Assembly (NCBI GenBank): GCA_024642115.1
Contig: JAHEBU010000004.1
Location: 62,001 to 126,000, forward strand
Length of the DNA: 64,000 bases
Direction: 5' to 3'
From: Marivivens sp.
Lineage (GTDB): Bacteria; Pseudomonadota; Alphaproteobacteria; Rhodobacterales; Rhodobacteraceae
The position numbers and the translations under genes are program-made. Each line of letters opens with the position of its first letter. Position 1 is the stretch's first letter. The notes below the pieces were generated by a model. It made no database searches and was not told the origin of the DNA. It was given only the letters and a program-made list of their open reading frames with translations. Positions 33,964 to 41,842 of this stretch are shown in pieces.

Positions 33964-34737
33964 ATGTCCCTCTCAGGAAAAACCGCCGTCATCACCGGGT
34001 CGAATTCCGGTATCGGGTTGGGCATCGCCCATGAACTGGCCAAGGCTGGGGCCGACATCGTGTTGAATTCGTTCACAGATAGCGATGACGATCACAAGCT
34101 GGCCGCCGATTTGGCCAAGCAGCATGGGGTCAAGGTCCGCTATATCAAGGCCGATCTGAGCAAGCCGGACGAGGCCCGCGGCCTGATCGCTCAGGCGGGT
34201 GTCTGCGATATTCTGGTCAATAACGCGGGAATTCAGTTTGTCGCCCCGATCGACAAGTTTCCCACCGAAAAGTGGGACCAGATCATCGCCATCAACCTCA
34301 GTTCTGCCTTTCACACCACCGCCGTTGCCCTGCCGATGATGCGCAAGGCCAAGTGGGGCCGGATCGTCAACATTTCGTCCGCCCATGGCCTGACCGCCTC
34401 GCCCTTCAAGGCCGCCTATATCGCCGCCAAGCACGGGATTGTCGGTCTGACCAAGACGACTGCGCTGGAAACCGCCGAAGAGGCGATCACCTGCAATGCC
34501 ATTTGTCCCGGCTATGTCCTGACCCCGCTGGTCGAGGCGCAGATCCCCGACCAGATGAAGGCGCACAACATGGACCGCGAAACCGTCATTCGTGAAGTGA
34601 TGCTGGACCGCCAGCCGTCCAAACAGTTCGCCACCGTCGAACAGATCGGCGGGACGGCCGTGTTCCTGTGTTCGGCCTATGCTGACCAGATCACCGGCAC
34701 GACGATCAGCGTTGATGGCGGGTGGACGGCGCTGTGA
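33964..34737 (+). CDS. bdhA: D-3-hydroxybutyrate dehydrogenase
   Basis: An NAD-dependent short-chain dehydrogenase oxidising D-3-hydroxybutyrate to acetoacetate in polyhydroxybutyrate turnover. The 257-residue length is standard. The motifs are TGSNSGIGLGIAHEL (cofactor), NNAGIQFVAP, the catalytic Ser in VNISSAHGLTASP, and Tyr and Lys in AAYIAAKHGIVG. The SAHG and HNMDRE segments favour hydroxybutyrate over generic SDR activity. AGGAG precedes the ATG at 33964. The stop overlaps the GTG start of the patatin gene (GTGA), so the two form a coupled operon ending at the terminator at 35768. Confidence 0.92.
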   Translation: MSLSGKTAVITGSNSGIGLGIAHELAKAGADIVLNSFTDSDDDHKLAADLAKQHGVKVRYIKADLSKPDEARGLIAQAGVCDILVNNAGIQFVAPIDKFPTEKWDQIIAINLSSAFHTTAVALPMMRKAKWGRIVNISSAHGLTASPFKAAYIAAKHGIVGLTKTTALETAEEAITCNAICPGYVLTPLVEAQIPDQMKAHNMDRETVIREVMLDRQPSKQFATVEQIGGTAVFLCSAYADQITGTTISVDGGWTAL

Positions 34738-35765
34738 TCCGGATCAACCTCGCCCTTCAGGGCGGAGGTGCCCACGGCGCCTTTACCTGGGGGGTGCTGG
34801 ACCGTCTGCTTGAGGATGACGAGATCGAGATTGCCGCGATCAGCGGCACCTCGGCCGGCGCGCTGAATGCTGCCGCGTTAAAGGCGGGCATGGTCCGGGG
34901 CGGCCGCCAGGCGGCCCGCGAAAACCTGGATTGGCTATGGGGTGAAATTGGCGCGATCGAGAATGACGCGTTTTCGTCCTGGCTCAACGTGGTCAGCCCG
35001 GCAACGACCGTCATGGCCAAACTGATGGAATATTCGCCCGCTTATGCCGCCTTTGACGCGCTGTCGCGGATGTCTTCGCCCTATGTGTTTGGGGGATTGA
35101 TCCAGAACCCGCTAATCCGGATCATCGAACAGTTCCATTTCGACCATGTGCGCGCCGCGGCAGAACCTGAGTTGTTCATCTGTGCCACCAATGTCCGCAG
35201 CGGCAAGGTGCGCGTGTTTCAGGACGGCGAGATCGGGGTTCAGGCCATCCTTGCCTCGGCTTGTCTTCCCACCCTGTTCCAGGCGGTCGAGATGACCGAC
35301 CCCGTCACCGGCAAGACCGAGGCCTTTTGGGACGGTGGATATACCGGCAATCCGGCGCTATTCCCGCTGTACGAGCCCCGCTTTCCCGACGACATCGTCA
35401 TCGTCAACATCAATCCGCTGTACCGCGCCAACATCCCCGAGGATGCGCCAGCGATCCAGAACCGGATCAACGAGATCAGTTTCAATTCCTCGCTGTTACG
35501 CGACCTTCGGGCAATTCAGTTCGTCAAGGAACTGATCGCGGAGGGCAAGGTCGGCAATGGTGCGATGAAGGACGTGCTGGTCCACATGATTGCCGACGAT
35601 CCGCTGATGAACGAATTGAACGTGGCGACCAAGACGATCCCCAATCCGGTTGTGCTGACTCGCTTGCGCATGGCGGGGCGGGGGGCGGCAGAGGCGTTTC
35701 TGACGGCCCACAAGACCGATCTGGGTAACCGCGGCACCGTCGATCTGGTCAGCATGTTTGGATAA
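34734..35765 (+). CDS. Patatin-like phospholipase
   Basis: A 343-residue serine lipase-fold hydrolase. The oxyanion-hole motif ALQGGGAHG (residues 7-15), the nucleophile elbow GTSAG with Ser40, and the catalytic Asp in WDGGYTGNP (about residue 200) complete the Ser-Asp dyad. There is no signal peptide, so it is cytoplasmic. The GTG at 34734 is preferred over one at 34722 because it overlaps the bdhA stop in the classic GTGA arrangement, with a GGTGGA upstream. Coupling to bdhA suggests a role in polyhydroxybutyrate or hydroxyacyl-ester hydrolysis, but this is inference; membrane phospholipid is the family default. Confidence 0.86.
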   Translation: MIRINLALQGGGAHGAFTWGVLDRLLEDDEIEIAAISGTSAGALNAAALKAGMVRGGRQAARENLDWLWGEIGAIENDAFSSWLNVVSPATTVMAKLMEYSPAYAAFDALSRMSSPYVFGGLIQNPLIRIIEQFHFDHVRAAAEPELFICATNVRSGKVRVFQDGEIGVQAILASACLPTLFQAVEMTDPVTGKTEAFWDGGYTGNPALFPLYEPRFPDDIVIVNINPLYRANIPEDAPAIQNRINEISFNSSLLRDLRAIQFVKELIAEGKVGNGAMKDVLVHMIADDPLMNELNVATKTIPNPVVLTRLRMAGRGAAEAFLTAHKTDLGNRGTVDLVSMFG

Positions 35766-35767
35766 AG

Positions 35768-35797
35768 AAAGGGCCGGGACATGGCCCGGCCCTTTTG
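35768..35797. terminator. Bidirectional terminator between patatin and microprotein genes
   Basis: GGGCCGGG (35771-35778) and CCCGGCCC (35785-35792) form a perfect stem, extended by AAA/TTT pairs, with T-runs on both strands. It serves the plus-strand bdhA operon and the minus-strand microprotein genes. Confidence 0.88.
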
Positions 35798-35816
35798 CAA
35801 CGGAAACCGTTGGTTA

Positions 35817-36053
35817 TCAGGTCGGCGACGCGCTGACGATGACTTCACCGCCGGTTGACGACGTGGACTTGCTCATCGCCAGAGCAACAAGCGCGATGAT
35901 GATCAGCGGAACGATGATGCCGGCGCTGGACGAGGACGACTTGGCCTCCTCCACGATCTGGGCTTCCGGCATGATGGCAGGCGCCATCCCGCCGGCATGA
36001 GCCAGGGTCGTTGACAGGGCAAGACCTGCCGCGAGGGTGAGTTGCAGTTTCAT
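35817..36053 (-). CDS. GGMAPAI microprotein 1 (signal peptide plus one membrane segment)
   Basis: A 78-residue protein. The Sec signal (residues 1-20, cleavage after LAHA) leaves a mature part starting GGMAPAIMPEAQIVEEAK. A serine run (SSSSS) and a membrane segment GIIVPLIIIALVALAMSK follow, then a short polar tail. Function is unknown. Similar small proteins in this family of bacteria are sometimes labelled ferrochelatase, which this sequence cannot be (real ferrochelatase exceeds 300 residues). It lies 30 bases downstream of microprotein 2 on the same strand, and the two are probably co-transcribed. The start has AGGGA about ten bases upstream. Confidence 0.78.
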   Translation of the reverse strand: MKLQLTLAAGLALSTTLAHAGGMAPAIMPEAQIVEEAKSSSSSAGIIVPLIIIALVALAMSKSTSSTGGEVIVSASPT

Positions 36054-36083
36054 CTGATCGATTCCCTATGAAGTCTGGCCGCG

Positions 36084-36326
36084 TCAGCCGTTGTTGTTGC
36101 TCATAACGGCGACGGGGGTGTTGGTTTTGCTCACCGCCAACGCGATCAGGGCAATAATGATCAGCGGAATGATGATCCCGGCGCTGGACGAGGACGATTT
36201 GGTTTCTTCCACGATCTGGGCAGGTGGCATGATTGCCGGAGCCATGCCGCCAGCATGGGCCAAGGTGGAGGACAGCACGATGGCAGCGGACATCATGCCA
36301 AGACGGGCGGATTTCAAAACAGTCAT
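36084..36326 (-). CDS. GGMAPAI microprotein 2
   Basis: An 80-residue paralogue with the same order: signal peptide (to LAHA, about residue 25), GGMAPAIMPPAQIVEETK, SSSSS, the membrane segment GIIIPLIIIALIALAVSK, then a tail ending in Asn-rich SNNNG. The match to copy 1 is nearly continuous from the cleavage site through the membrane segment, while the signal peptides and tails differ. GGAGA is well placed before the ATG. It is first of the two-gene unit with microprotein 1. Confidence 0.78.
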   Translation of the reverse strand: MTVLKSARLGMMSAAIVLSSTLAHAGGMAPAIMPPAQIVEETKSSSSSAGIIIPLIIIALIALAVSKTNTPVAVMSNNNG

Positions 36327-36647
36327 AAAGGTCTCCGGTCAATGCGGGGGTTGGCAGCGAGTCCGGCCTCCCCGTCGACCGGTCTCAATACATGGGGTGC
36401 GACACCTGACCATATCCGTATAACAAAGTCCGGCGTGGAATCGGCATCGCCCTTGGGTAAAATTGGTCTTGGCGGCGCCCTTTGGTCAACATCATTAACA
36501 ATTTTGCGCATAATGGTCGTCACGCGGCCGTGATGTGTTCCCTAGTTCCCACACTTGGAGTGAAAGCGAGGTCCAGACCGTCGCACGCGCCAAGCTCCGC
36601 CCTACGGCCCGACACGTGCCGATCATGCCCTGGTCGACCAGGCAGGT
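36327..36647. other. 321-base spacer between microprotein genes 2 and 3
   Basis: No gene is supported. It contains an AT-rich stretch at about 36480-36515 (likely promoter region for the minus-strand microprotein pair) and a perfect 14-base palindrome CCTGGTCGACCAGG at 36629-36642, just past the stop of microprotein 3. The palindrome has no T-run. Confidence 0.5.
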
Positions 36648-36887
36648 TCAGTCCTCGATGACTGGGACCGGAGTGCTGGTGGTCTTGCTCATGGCAAGCG
36701 CTACGAGAGCGATCAGAATCAGCGGAACGATGATGCCGGTCGACGACGATGAGGATTTCGTTTCTTGAACGATGACGTCCGGCACCATGATCGCCGGGGC
36801 CATGCCGCCAGCGGTCGCAACCGATCCGGTCATTGCCAAACCAGCCGCGACAAGAGCCGCGGGCCGGACATAGGACATACGAGACAT
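36648..36887 (-). CDS. GGMAPAI microprotein 3
   Basis: 79 residues: signal peptide ending ATA (about residue 26), GGMAPAIMVPDVIVQETK, SSSSS, the membrane segment GIIVPLILIALVALAMSK and a tail TTSTPVPVIED. It is the most diverged copy in the ectodomain but keeps GGMAPAIM, ETKSSSSS and PLI/L-IALVALAMSK. The ATG at 36887 is chosen because AAAGGAAA precedes it with proper spacing; an upstream TTG would place that ribosome-binding site inside the gene. It is separated from copy 2 by 321 bases, so it probably has its own promoter. Confidence 0.77.
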   Translation of the reverse strand: MSRMSYVRPAALVAAGLAMTGSVATAGGMAPAIMVPDVIVQETKSSSSSTGIIVPLILIALVALAMSKTTSTPVPVIED

Positions 36888-36987
36888 CAGATTTCCTTTC
36901 GGGTTCAAATGAAAAGTCGGGTTTCAGACGATAGAAAAGGTCATTCACCAGCAAGGGCCCGACTTCACCAAAGCGTGACAGAAACCG

Positions 36988-37629
36988 TCAAAAGGTCAAG
37001 ATATCACCTTCTTCGGCAGGATAATCCCGGGCTTCGTGCCAGATATGTTCACGCCAGAACACACTCAACGCCCATTTTTCGCCCGACGTGAGCGAACTGC
37101 CGATATGCAGGGCGTGTGGATGCGGGTCGATCTTGCCCGGAACCGTGTTGGCAAAGACCAGCACGCGCCCGAGCCTGGGCGTGATGGCGACCTTGAGATC
37201 GGGGAAAATCGTCTCTCCGCCGCCTTCAACATCGGTCAGATAGCACAGCGTCGTGAACAGCCGTTGCCCGCCGTCGCGCATCCTGAGAAAGGACGCCGGA
37301 GAGAATTGATCGAACCCGTCGCGGTGCAGTTCAAACGATTGCGTCCCCTCGTAATGCAGAAGCTTGGCATGTTCCGAATGTTCGGGCGGCAACCGCACGA
37401 GGCTTGAAAGCGTCAGGACGAGGTCGGTCAGCGCCGGGTGCGACCAGTTGTCGATGTAGGCCGCGGTTCCGGTCCGCAGCGGGCTGAGTTCGCGCCCGGT
37501 CATCGTGCCGATTTGCGCCTGTTCCTGGCCTTCCCGCCCCAGTTCGATGATCGTGTCGGCTGTCTGTTTGTCAAATACGTCGTCGTAAACGGCCACAATC
37601 GGGTTGGCGCATAGAATGGTGCCCTGCAT
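36988..37629 (-). CDS. Prolyl-4-hydroxylase-like 2-oxoglutarate/Fe(II) dioxygenase
   Basis: A 213-residue cytoplasmic oxygenase of the P4Hc group. The iron triad is His102-x-Asp104 (ELHRDGFD) and distal His175 (PHALHIG), and the 2-oxoglutarate-binding Lys185 is in SGEKWALSVFW. The jelly-roll core also shows LCYLTDVEGGGETIFPDL, the family signature. The protein substrate is unknown; bacterial relatives hydroxylate proline in elongation factor Tu or other proteins. GGAGAG precedes the ATG. It is on the same strand as the three microprotein genes, which start about 100 bases downstream. The microproteins have few prolines, so a functional link is only positional. Confidence 0.84.
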   Translation of the reverse strand: MQGTILCANPIVAVYDDVFDKQTADTIIELGREGQEQAQIGTMTGRELSPLRTGTAAYIDNWSHPALTDLVLTLSSLVRLPPEHSEHAKLLHYEGTQSFELHRDGFDQFSPASFLRMRDGGQRLFTTLCYLTDVEGGGETIFPDLKVAITPRLGRVLVFANTVPGKIDPHPHALHIGSSLTSGEKWALSVFWREHIWHEARDYPAEEGDILTF

Positions 37630-37692
37630 ACTGCTCTCCGCTATATTGTGGTCACGCTAAGTCAGGGAATGGCCGCCGGGCAAGGGGCCAGT

Positions 37693-38298
37693 TTAGCCGA
37701 TCAGCAAACGGGCCGCCAAGGCCCACATGACCACACCGATCCCGCCGTCGAGCCAGCGCCAAGCGCCGGGCCGCCGTAGTAGCGGTGCAAGCAGGCGTGC
37801 GCCATAGCCCAATCCGAAGAAGAACACGAACGAGGCGATCGTTGCCCCCAGCCCAAATGCCGTCTTGTCCGCCATGTCCGCGTATTGGGTAGACACCGCC
37901 CCCACCAGCCCGAGAGTATCCAGATAGACATGCGGATTGAGCCAGGTGAAGGCCGCAGCAATGGCCAGCGTTTGTTTCAGGCTGCCCCCGGTCCCGGATG
38001 CAGCCAGAACCCCATTGCCCGTCAGGGCCGCCCGAAACCGTGTCGCCCCGTAGACCAGCAGAAACGCCGCCCCCGCCAGCGCCATGATCCGGGGCAGGGC
38101 GGGCCACAGGGTCGTGATCGCCCCGAACCCGGCCACTCCTGCCGCTATCAGCACCGCATCCGACAGCGCGCACAACAGGCACAGCCAGAACACATGGGCC
38201 CGCAACAGCCCTTGCCGCAGGACAAAGGCATTCTGTGCACCGATGGCAAGAATGAGAGAAAAGCCTGTGGCAAAGCCCGTCAGAGCGGCGACAATCAC
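37693..38298 (-). CDS. LysE/ArgO-type amino acid exporter
   Basis: A 201-residue inner-membrane exporter with six predicted segments. The N-terminus VAALTGFATGFSLILAIGAQNAFVLRQGL carries the LysE/ArgO signature IGAQNAFVLRQG, pointing to lysine or arginine export. FTWLNPHVYLDTLGLVG is the second conserved motif. The GTG at 38298 is chosen because it falls four bases after the stop of the DUF502 gene and starts at the family N-terminus; the frame remains open 39 codons upstream inside the DUF502 gene. Co-transcription with DUF502 is likely. Confidence 0.86.
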   Translation of the reverse strand: MIVAALTGFATGFSLILAIGAQNAFVLRQGLLRAHVFWLCLLCALSDAVLIAAGVAGFGAITTLWPALPRIMALAGAAFLLVYGATRFRAALTGNGVLAASGTGGSLKQTLAIAAAFTWLNPHVYLDTLGLVGAVSTQYADMADKTAFGLGATIASFVFFFGLGYGARLLAPLLRRPGAWRWLDGGIGVVMWALAARLLIG

Positions 38299-38302
38299 GG
38301 AG

Positions 38303-39067
38303 TCAGGCCTGACGCCGCTCTGCCAGTGCCTCGACCTTGTCAGCCACCGCCTCGGCGCTTTCGCCCTTAGCGGCGGGGTACACCAGTCCGGCCGAGATGA
38401 CGAGTTTGGCCGCATCTTCGACCGACATGTCCAGTACCATCACCTGACTGCGTGGAATGAACAAAAGGAAGCCCGAGGTCGGGTTGGGTGTGGTCGGCAT
38501 GAAGACCGTCACGATGTCTTCTTCATAGGTCAGCTTTGCATTGATCTCGCCTTTGGCGGTGGTCGAGATGAAGGCCAGCGCCCACATGTCCTTGCGGGGG
38601 TATTCGATCAGGCAGGCCTTGTCGAAGCTGGAATCGCTGCGGGCGAACACAGTTTCGGCGATCTGCTTGGCCCCGTTGTAGATGGACCGGACGATCGGGG
38701 TCCGGTCAACAAGGCTTTCCCCCCAACGCAGGAATGACCGCCCGATGAATCCTTTGGCGATCCATCCTATGAAAATGGTGAAGCCAAGGAACAGGATGAC
38801 GCCGATCCCGCGGACGTTGATGTTGATCCAGTTGGGATCGGCGGGTCCGCTGTGCCCCATCATCCGGTTGATCAACATGTCAGGGTGATAGGCCATGGGC
38901 ACGAAGGGCCAGACGAATCCGTCGATCCAGCCGATCACCGTCAGGATCAACCAAAGCGTCAGCCCGATGGGTGCGATCACCACAAGCCCGGCAATGAAGC
39001 TGTTCCGCAGCCCCCCGATCGGGTGGAACCGGCGTTTGGGGGGATCAGGCAGGTTCGGCGTGCTCAC
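38303..39067 (-). CDS. DUF502 family membrane protein
   Basis: A 254-residue protein of unknown function. Two strong membrane segments (SFIAGLVVIAPIGLTLWLIL at about 24-43, and GIGVILFLGFTIFIGWIAKG at about 86-106) precede a soluble domain with the DUF502 core GESLVDRTPIVRSIYNGAKQ and MPTTPNPTSGFLLFIPRSQV. The C-terminal tail is charged. It is immediately upstream of the LysE-type exporter gene, and the two probably share a transcript. Confidence 0.86.
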   Translation of the reverse strand: MSTPNLPDPPKRRFHPIGGLRNSFIAGLVVIAPIGLTLWLILTVIGWIDGFVWPFVPMAYHPDMLINRMMGHSGPADPNWININVRGIGVILFLGFTIFIGWIAKGFIGRSFLRWGESLVDRTPIVRSIYNGAKQIAETVFARSDSSFDKACLIEYPRKDMWALAFISTTAKGEINAKLTYEEDIVTVFMPTTPNPTSGFLLFIPRSQVMVLDMSVEDAAKLVISAGLVYPAAKGESAEAVADKVEALAERRQA

Positions 39068-39180
39068 AGGGGTCGGCCTTTGATGGGTCGTCTGGGTGCG
39101 GACATGACACCCTATCTAAGTGCGGCGGTGCTTGCGCACAATGGCCGACCGTGTGGTGCTGGCGGGTGGTCGTCGCACGA

Positions 39181-40095
39181 TCAGCCCGCGCTGCCCAATT
39201 CGCGGGCAATCGCCGCCCCTAACCGGGCATTGTTGAGCACGAGGGCAATATTGGCGGTCAGGCTTGCGCCGTGCGTCAGCTCGAATATCCGGTCAAGCAG
39301 GTAAGGCGTGACCGCCTTGGCACTAATCCCTTGGGCCATCGCATCAGCCAGCGCCTGTTCCACAACCGGGCCGATGATGGCGGCAGGAATTTCGTCGGCA
39401 ACAGGAATTGGATTGCAGACCAGTTGTCCACCCGGAACCCCCATCGCGACCCGCATCTGGTGGCTTGCAGCGATCTGGTCGGCTGTGTCCATCCGCAGCG
39501 GGGCGGGCAGGGCCGAAGTGGCCGACCAGAAGGCGGGCAGGCTGTCCTGCCCATAAGCGATGACAGGCACGCCCAGCGTTTCGAGCACTTCAAACGTCTT
39601 GGGCAGGTCAAGGATCGCCTTGGCCCCGGCACAGACGACTGTCACCGCTGTCTGCGCCAGTTCCTGCAAGTCCGCCGAAATATCGAATGTCGTTTCGGCC
39701 CCACGATGCACCCCGCCGATCCCGCCGGTCGCAAAGACGCTGATGCCCGCAAGCCGCGCCGCAATCATGGTGGCCGCGACCGTGGTGGCCCCCGTCCCGC
39801 CTGCGGCAATACAGGCAGGCAGATCAGCACGGGACAGTTTGGCCACGTCTTTGGCCTGTGCCAGCATTTCGAGTTCAGCGTCGGTCAACCCGACGTGAAG
39901 CGTGCCATTCAGCACGGCGATGGTTGCTGGCGTGGCCCCGTTGGCGCGGATTTCCGCCTCGACCTGACGGGCCATTGTCAGGTTGTCAGGATAGGGCATC
40001 CCGTGGGTGATGATCGTGCTTTCCAGAGCGACAAGCGGCGTCCGGGTCCGCCGCGCCTTGGTCACTTCGGGGGAATAGTGGATGGGCAGGGTCAT
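39181..40095 (-). CDS. psuG: Pseudouridine-5'-phosphate glycosidase
   Basis: Cleaves the C-glycosidic bond of pseudouridine 5'-phosphate to uracil and ribose 5-phosphate. The 304-residue protein shows the PsuG signatures VALESTIITHGMPYPDN, GTLHVGLTD, FATGGIGGVHRGAE with the metal and active-site region, and AYGQDSLPAFW. Its start overlaps the stop of the kinase gene by four bases, forming a psuK-psuG operon for RNA-derived pseudouridine catabolism. No dedicated nucleoside transporter is adjacent. Confidence 0.93.
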   Translation of the reverse strand: MTLPIHYSPEVTKARRTRTPLVALESTIITHGMPYPDNLTMARQVEAEIRANGATPATIAVLNGTLHVGLTDAELEMLAQAKDVAKLSRADLPACIAAGGTGATTVAATMIAARLAGISVFATGGIGGVHRGAETTFDISADLQELAQTAVTVVCAGAKAILDLPKTFEVLETLGVPVIAYGQDSLPAFWSATSALPAPLRMDTADQIAASHQMRVAMGVPGGQLVCNPIPVADEIPAAIIGPVVEQALADAMAQGISAKAVTPYLLDRIFELTHGASLTANIALVLNNARLGAAIARELGSAG

Positions 40096-40985
40096 AGCGG
40101 CTGGTCTCCGGACACAAAGGTTGCGGCGGCCTGAAGCGCACGGGCAAGGGCAGCGGCGCGGTCCATCCCCTGCCGTTCCGAGGCAATGTGCGCCGCCATG
40201 AAGGTATCGCCCGCCCCGGTCACACGCGCAACAAGGACGGCGGGCGGGGTCCGGGTGATCACGTCGCCCCCGGTCCCTTCGGAGGCGGAACGCCCGCCGT
40301 CGGTGACCAGCACGCGATGCGCCCCGCGCCCCAGCAGCCCTGCCGCCCCTTCGGCAGAGGTGGAAAAGGTAGTCTGGCAGAGCAGACCGGCCTCCTCCAG
40401 ATTGACATAGAGCGTGGCGCGGGGGTGGTCGAGCAGGGCCAGCAGGCGTTCGGCCTTGCCCGGGCTGGCCGGGGCGACCCGCAGGTCAGCGGCAGCAAAG
40501 AGGGGGGAGGCGGCGATGGTCTGAAGCAGATCGGTCGTCAGGTTGCCGTCAAGCGCGACAGGGCCGTCCCAAGGCTGGTCGGTGCTGCCAAGTCGACCAT
40601 CGGCAAGGGGGCGCAGGATCTTGTCCCCCGCCTGTTCGAGGGAATGAGCATCGGCGATGGCGGCGATCAGGCCGCCCGCGCCTTCAATCGCCATGTAGAC
40701 GTCGGTGGGCAGGTCGTCGGACCGATATATAGTGTCGGTCAGCAGGCCCATCCGCGCCGCTTCGGCTACCAGCTCGTCCCCTTCTGCATCGCGCCCTATG
40801 GCGGTCAGCAGCGCCGGGGTCATCCCGAACCGCCGCAGGGTCATGGCGATGTTCATGGCGACCCCGCCGGGCAGCCGGGTGATCCGCCCCGGCACGTCCG
40901 ACCCCAGCCGCATGGTCGCGGCCGAGCGGCCGATCACGTCCCACAGGACAGAGCCGATGCACAGAATATCAGGGCGGTTCGTCAT
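40092..40985 (-). CDS. psuK: Pseudouridine kinase (PfkB family)
   Basis: Phosphorylates pseudouridine, supplying the substrate of PsuG. The 297-residue PfkB-type kinase has the N-terminal glycine-rich PGGVAMNIAMTLRRFG motif and the C-terminal ATP/anion-hole signature VTGAGDTFMAAHIAS with catalytic Asp. The PsuK assignment rests on the coupled psuG gene; without it the sequence would only say ribokinase-like carbohydrate kinase. The divergent ArsR gene starts 86 bases away. Confidence 0.9.
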   Translation of the reverse strand: MTNRPDILCIGSVLWDVIGRSAATMRLGSDVPGRITRLPGGVAMNIAMTLRRFGMTPALLTAIGRDAEGDELVAEAARMGLLTDTIYRSDDLPTDVYMAIEGAGGLIAAIADAHSLEQAGDKILRPLADGRLGSTDQPWDGPVALDGNLTTDLLQTIAASPLFAAADLRVAPASPGKAERLLALLDHPRATLYVNLEEAGLLCQTTFSTSAEGAAGLLGRGAHRVLVTDGGRSASEGTGGDVITRTPPAVLVARVTGAGDTFMAAHIASERQGMDRAAALARALQAAATFVSGDQPL

Positions 40986-41043
40986 GCAGCTTCATCGCGG
41001 TTGGGGGAAGGGTGGTCAATGGGGGACGTGAAAGGGGGTTGCG

Positions 41044-41070
41044 GAATATAAGATATTCCTTATGATAAGG
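41044..41070. promoter_or_regulatory. Two abutting palindromes before the ArsR gene
   Basis: GAATAT-AAG-ATATTC (41044-41058) and CCTTAT-G-ATAAGG (41058-41070) are both perfect and share one base. The second ends one base before the start codon, so bound protein would block initiation. They are likely autoregulatory operators. Confidence 0.6.
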
Positions 41071-41071
41071 C

Positions 41072-41374
41072 ATGGCTTATGAAGAACAGTTTGCAGCCCT
41101 GTCCCACCCCCTGCGTCAGCAGATCCTGACGGCAGTTCAGGCACAGCCTCTGTCGGTGCGCGATCTGACCGATGTGCTGGGCGTGTCGCAGCCCGTGGTA
41201 TCCCAGCACCTCAAGGTCCTGCGCGAGGCGGGGTTGATCGACGCCTCTGCCGAAGGGACCCGGCGCATCTACCGGATCGAGAAGGCGGGCCTGGCTGCCT
41301 TGCGCGATTATCTGACCGCCCATTGGGGCAAAGTGCTGGGCGCGCTGGACGGAAAGGCGGACCGCTATGACTGA
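41072..41374 (+). CDS. ArsR-family transcriptional regulator
   Basis: A 100-residue winged helix-turn-helix repressor (LSHPLRQQILTAVQAQ, LGVSQPVVSQHLKVLREAGL, EGTRRIYRI beta-wing). It has no cysteine, so it lacks the metal site of classical ArsR/SmtB proteins and belongs to the type paired with an SRPBCC partner. It overlaps the SRPBCC gene by eight bases, a widely seen ArsR-AHSA1 toggle arrangement. Two palindromes lie directly at the start codon, pointing to tight autoregulation. AAGG serves as a weak ribosome-binding site inside the second palindrome. Confidence 0.87.
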   Translation: MAYEEQFAALSHPLRQQILTAVQAQPLSVRDLTDVLGVSQPVVSQHLKVLREAGLIDASAEGTRRIYRIEKAGLAALRDYLTAHWGKVLGALDGKADRYD

Positions 41375-41825
41375 CCCGATCGAGATGGTGGTGGTGTTGG
41401 AGACAACACCCGAGGCTGCGTTTCGCGCCTTTGTCGAGGATGTCGGCCTGTGGTGGCCCATGCGCCCGTTTTCCGTGGCCGAGGGGACGGTGCGAATGGA
41501 GCCCGGTCTGGGCGGGCGCATCGTCGAAACGGGGCCGGACGGTGCCGCCCATATCTGGGGCGAGGTCACGGGTTGGACCTTGGGTCGCCAGATCGACCTG
41601 TGCTGGTTCGTGGGTCAGGGGCCGGACAACCGCACTGACCTGACGCTGCACTTTCAACCCACCGACGATGGCCGCACCGGCGTCACTCTGCGCCATTCGG
41701 GATGGGAGCGGTTGTCGGCCGCAGGTCAGGCCCGGCTGCAAAACTATCGGGGCGGCTGGTCGGCCATCTTTGCCACAGCCTCTGCCGATCATGCCAGGCG
41801 GTTGTGCCCGCCGTCGAATCCGTAA
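41367..41825 (+). CDS. SRPBCC (AHSA1-like) domain protein
   Basis: A 152-residue START/Bet v1-fold protein of the AHSA1 group. It begins VVVLETTPEAAFRAFVEDVG, then WWPMRPFS, GLGGRIVETG and the C-terminal helix SGWERLSAAGQARLQNYRGGW, which is family-typical. These proteins bind hydrophobic small molecules in a deep cavity, but the ligand is not predictable. It is translationally coupled to the ArsR repressor, followed after 17 bases by a glutathione transferase gene, suggesting a three-gene response to an electrophile or hydrophobic compound (inference). Confidence 0.85.
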   Translation: MTDPIEMVVVLETTPEAAFRAFVEDVGLWWPMRPFSVAEGTVRMEPGLGGRIVETGPDGAAHIWGEVTGWTLGRQIDLCWFVGQGPDNRTDLTLHFQPTDDGRTGVTLRHSGWERLSAAGQARLQNYRGGWSAIFATASADHARRLCPPSNP

Positions 41826-41842
41826 CCCTCAAGGAGCGCGCC

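Noticed and set aside
35817-36887. Ferrochelatase label sometimes seen on GGMAPAI-type proteins
   Set aside because: At 78-80 residues with a signal peptide and one membrane helix, none of the three can hold the ferrochelatase fold or its catalytic histidine and glutamate.
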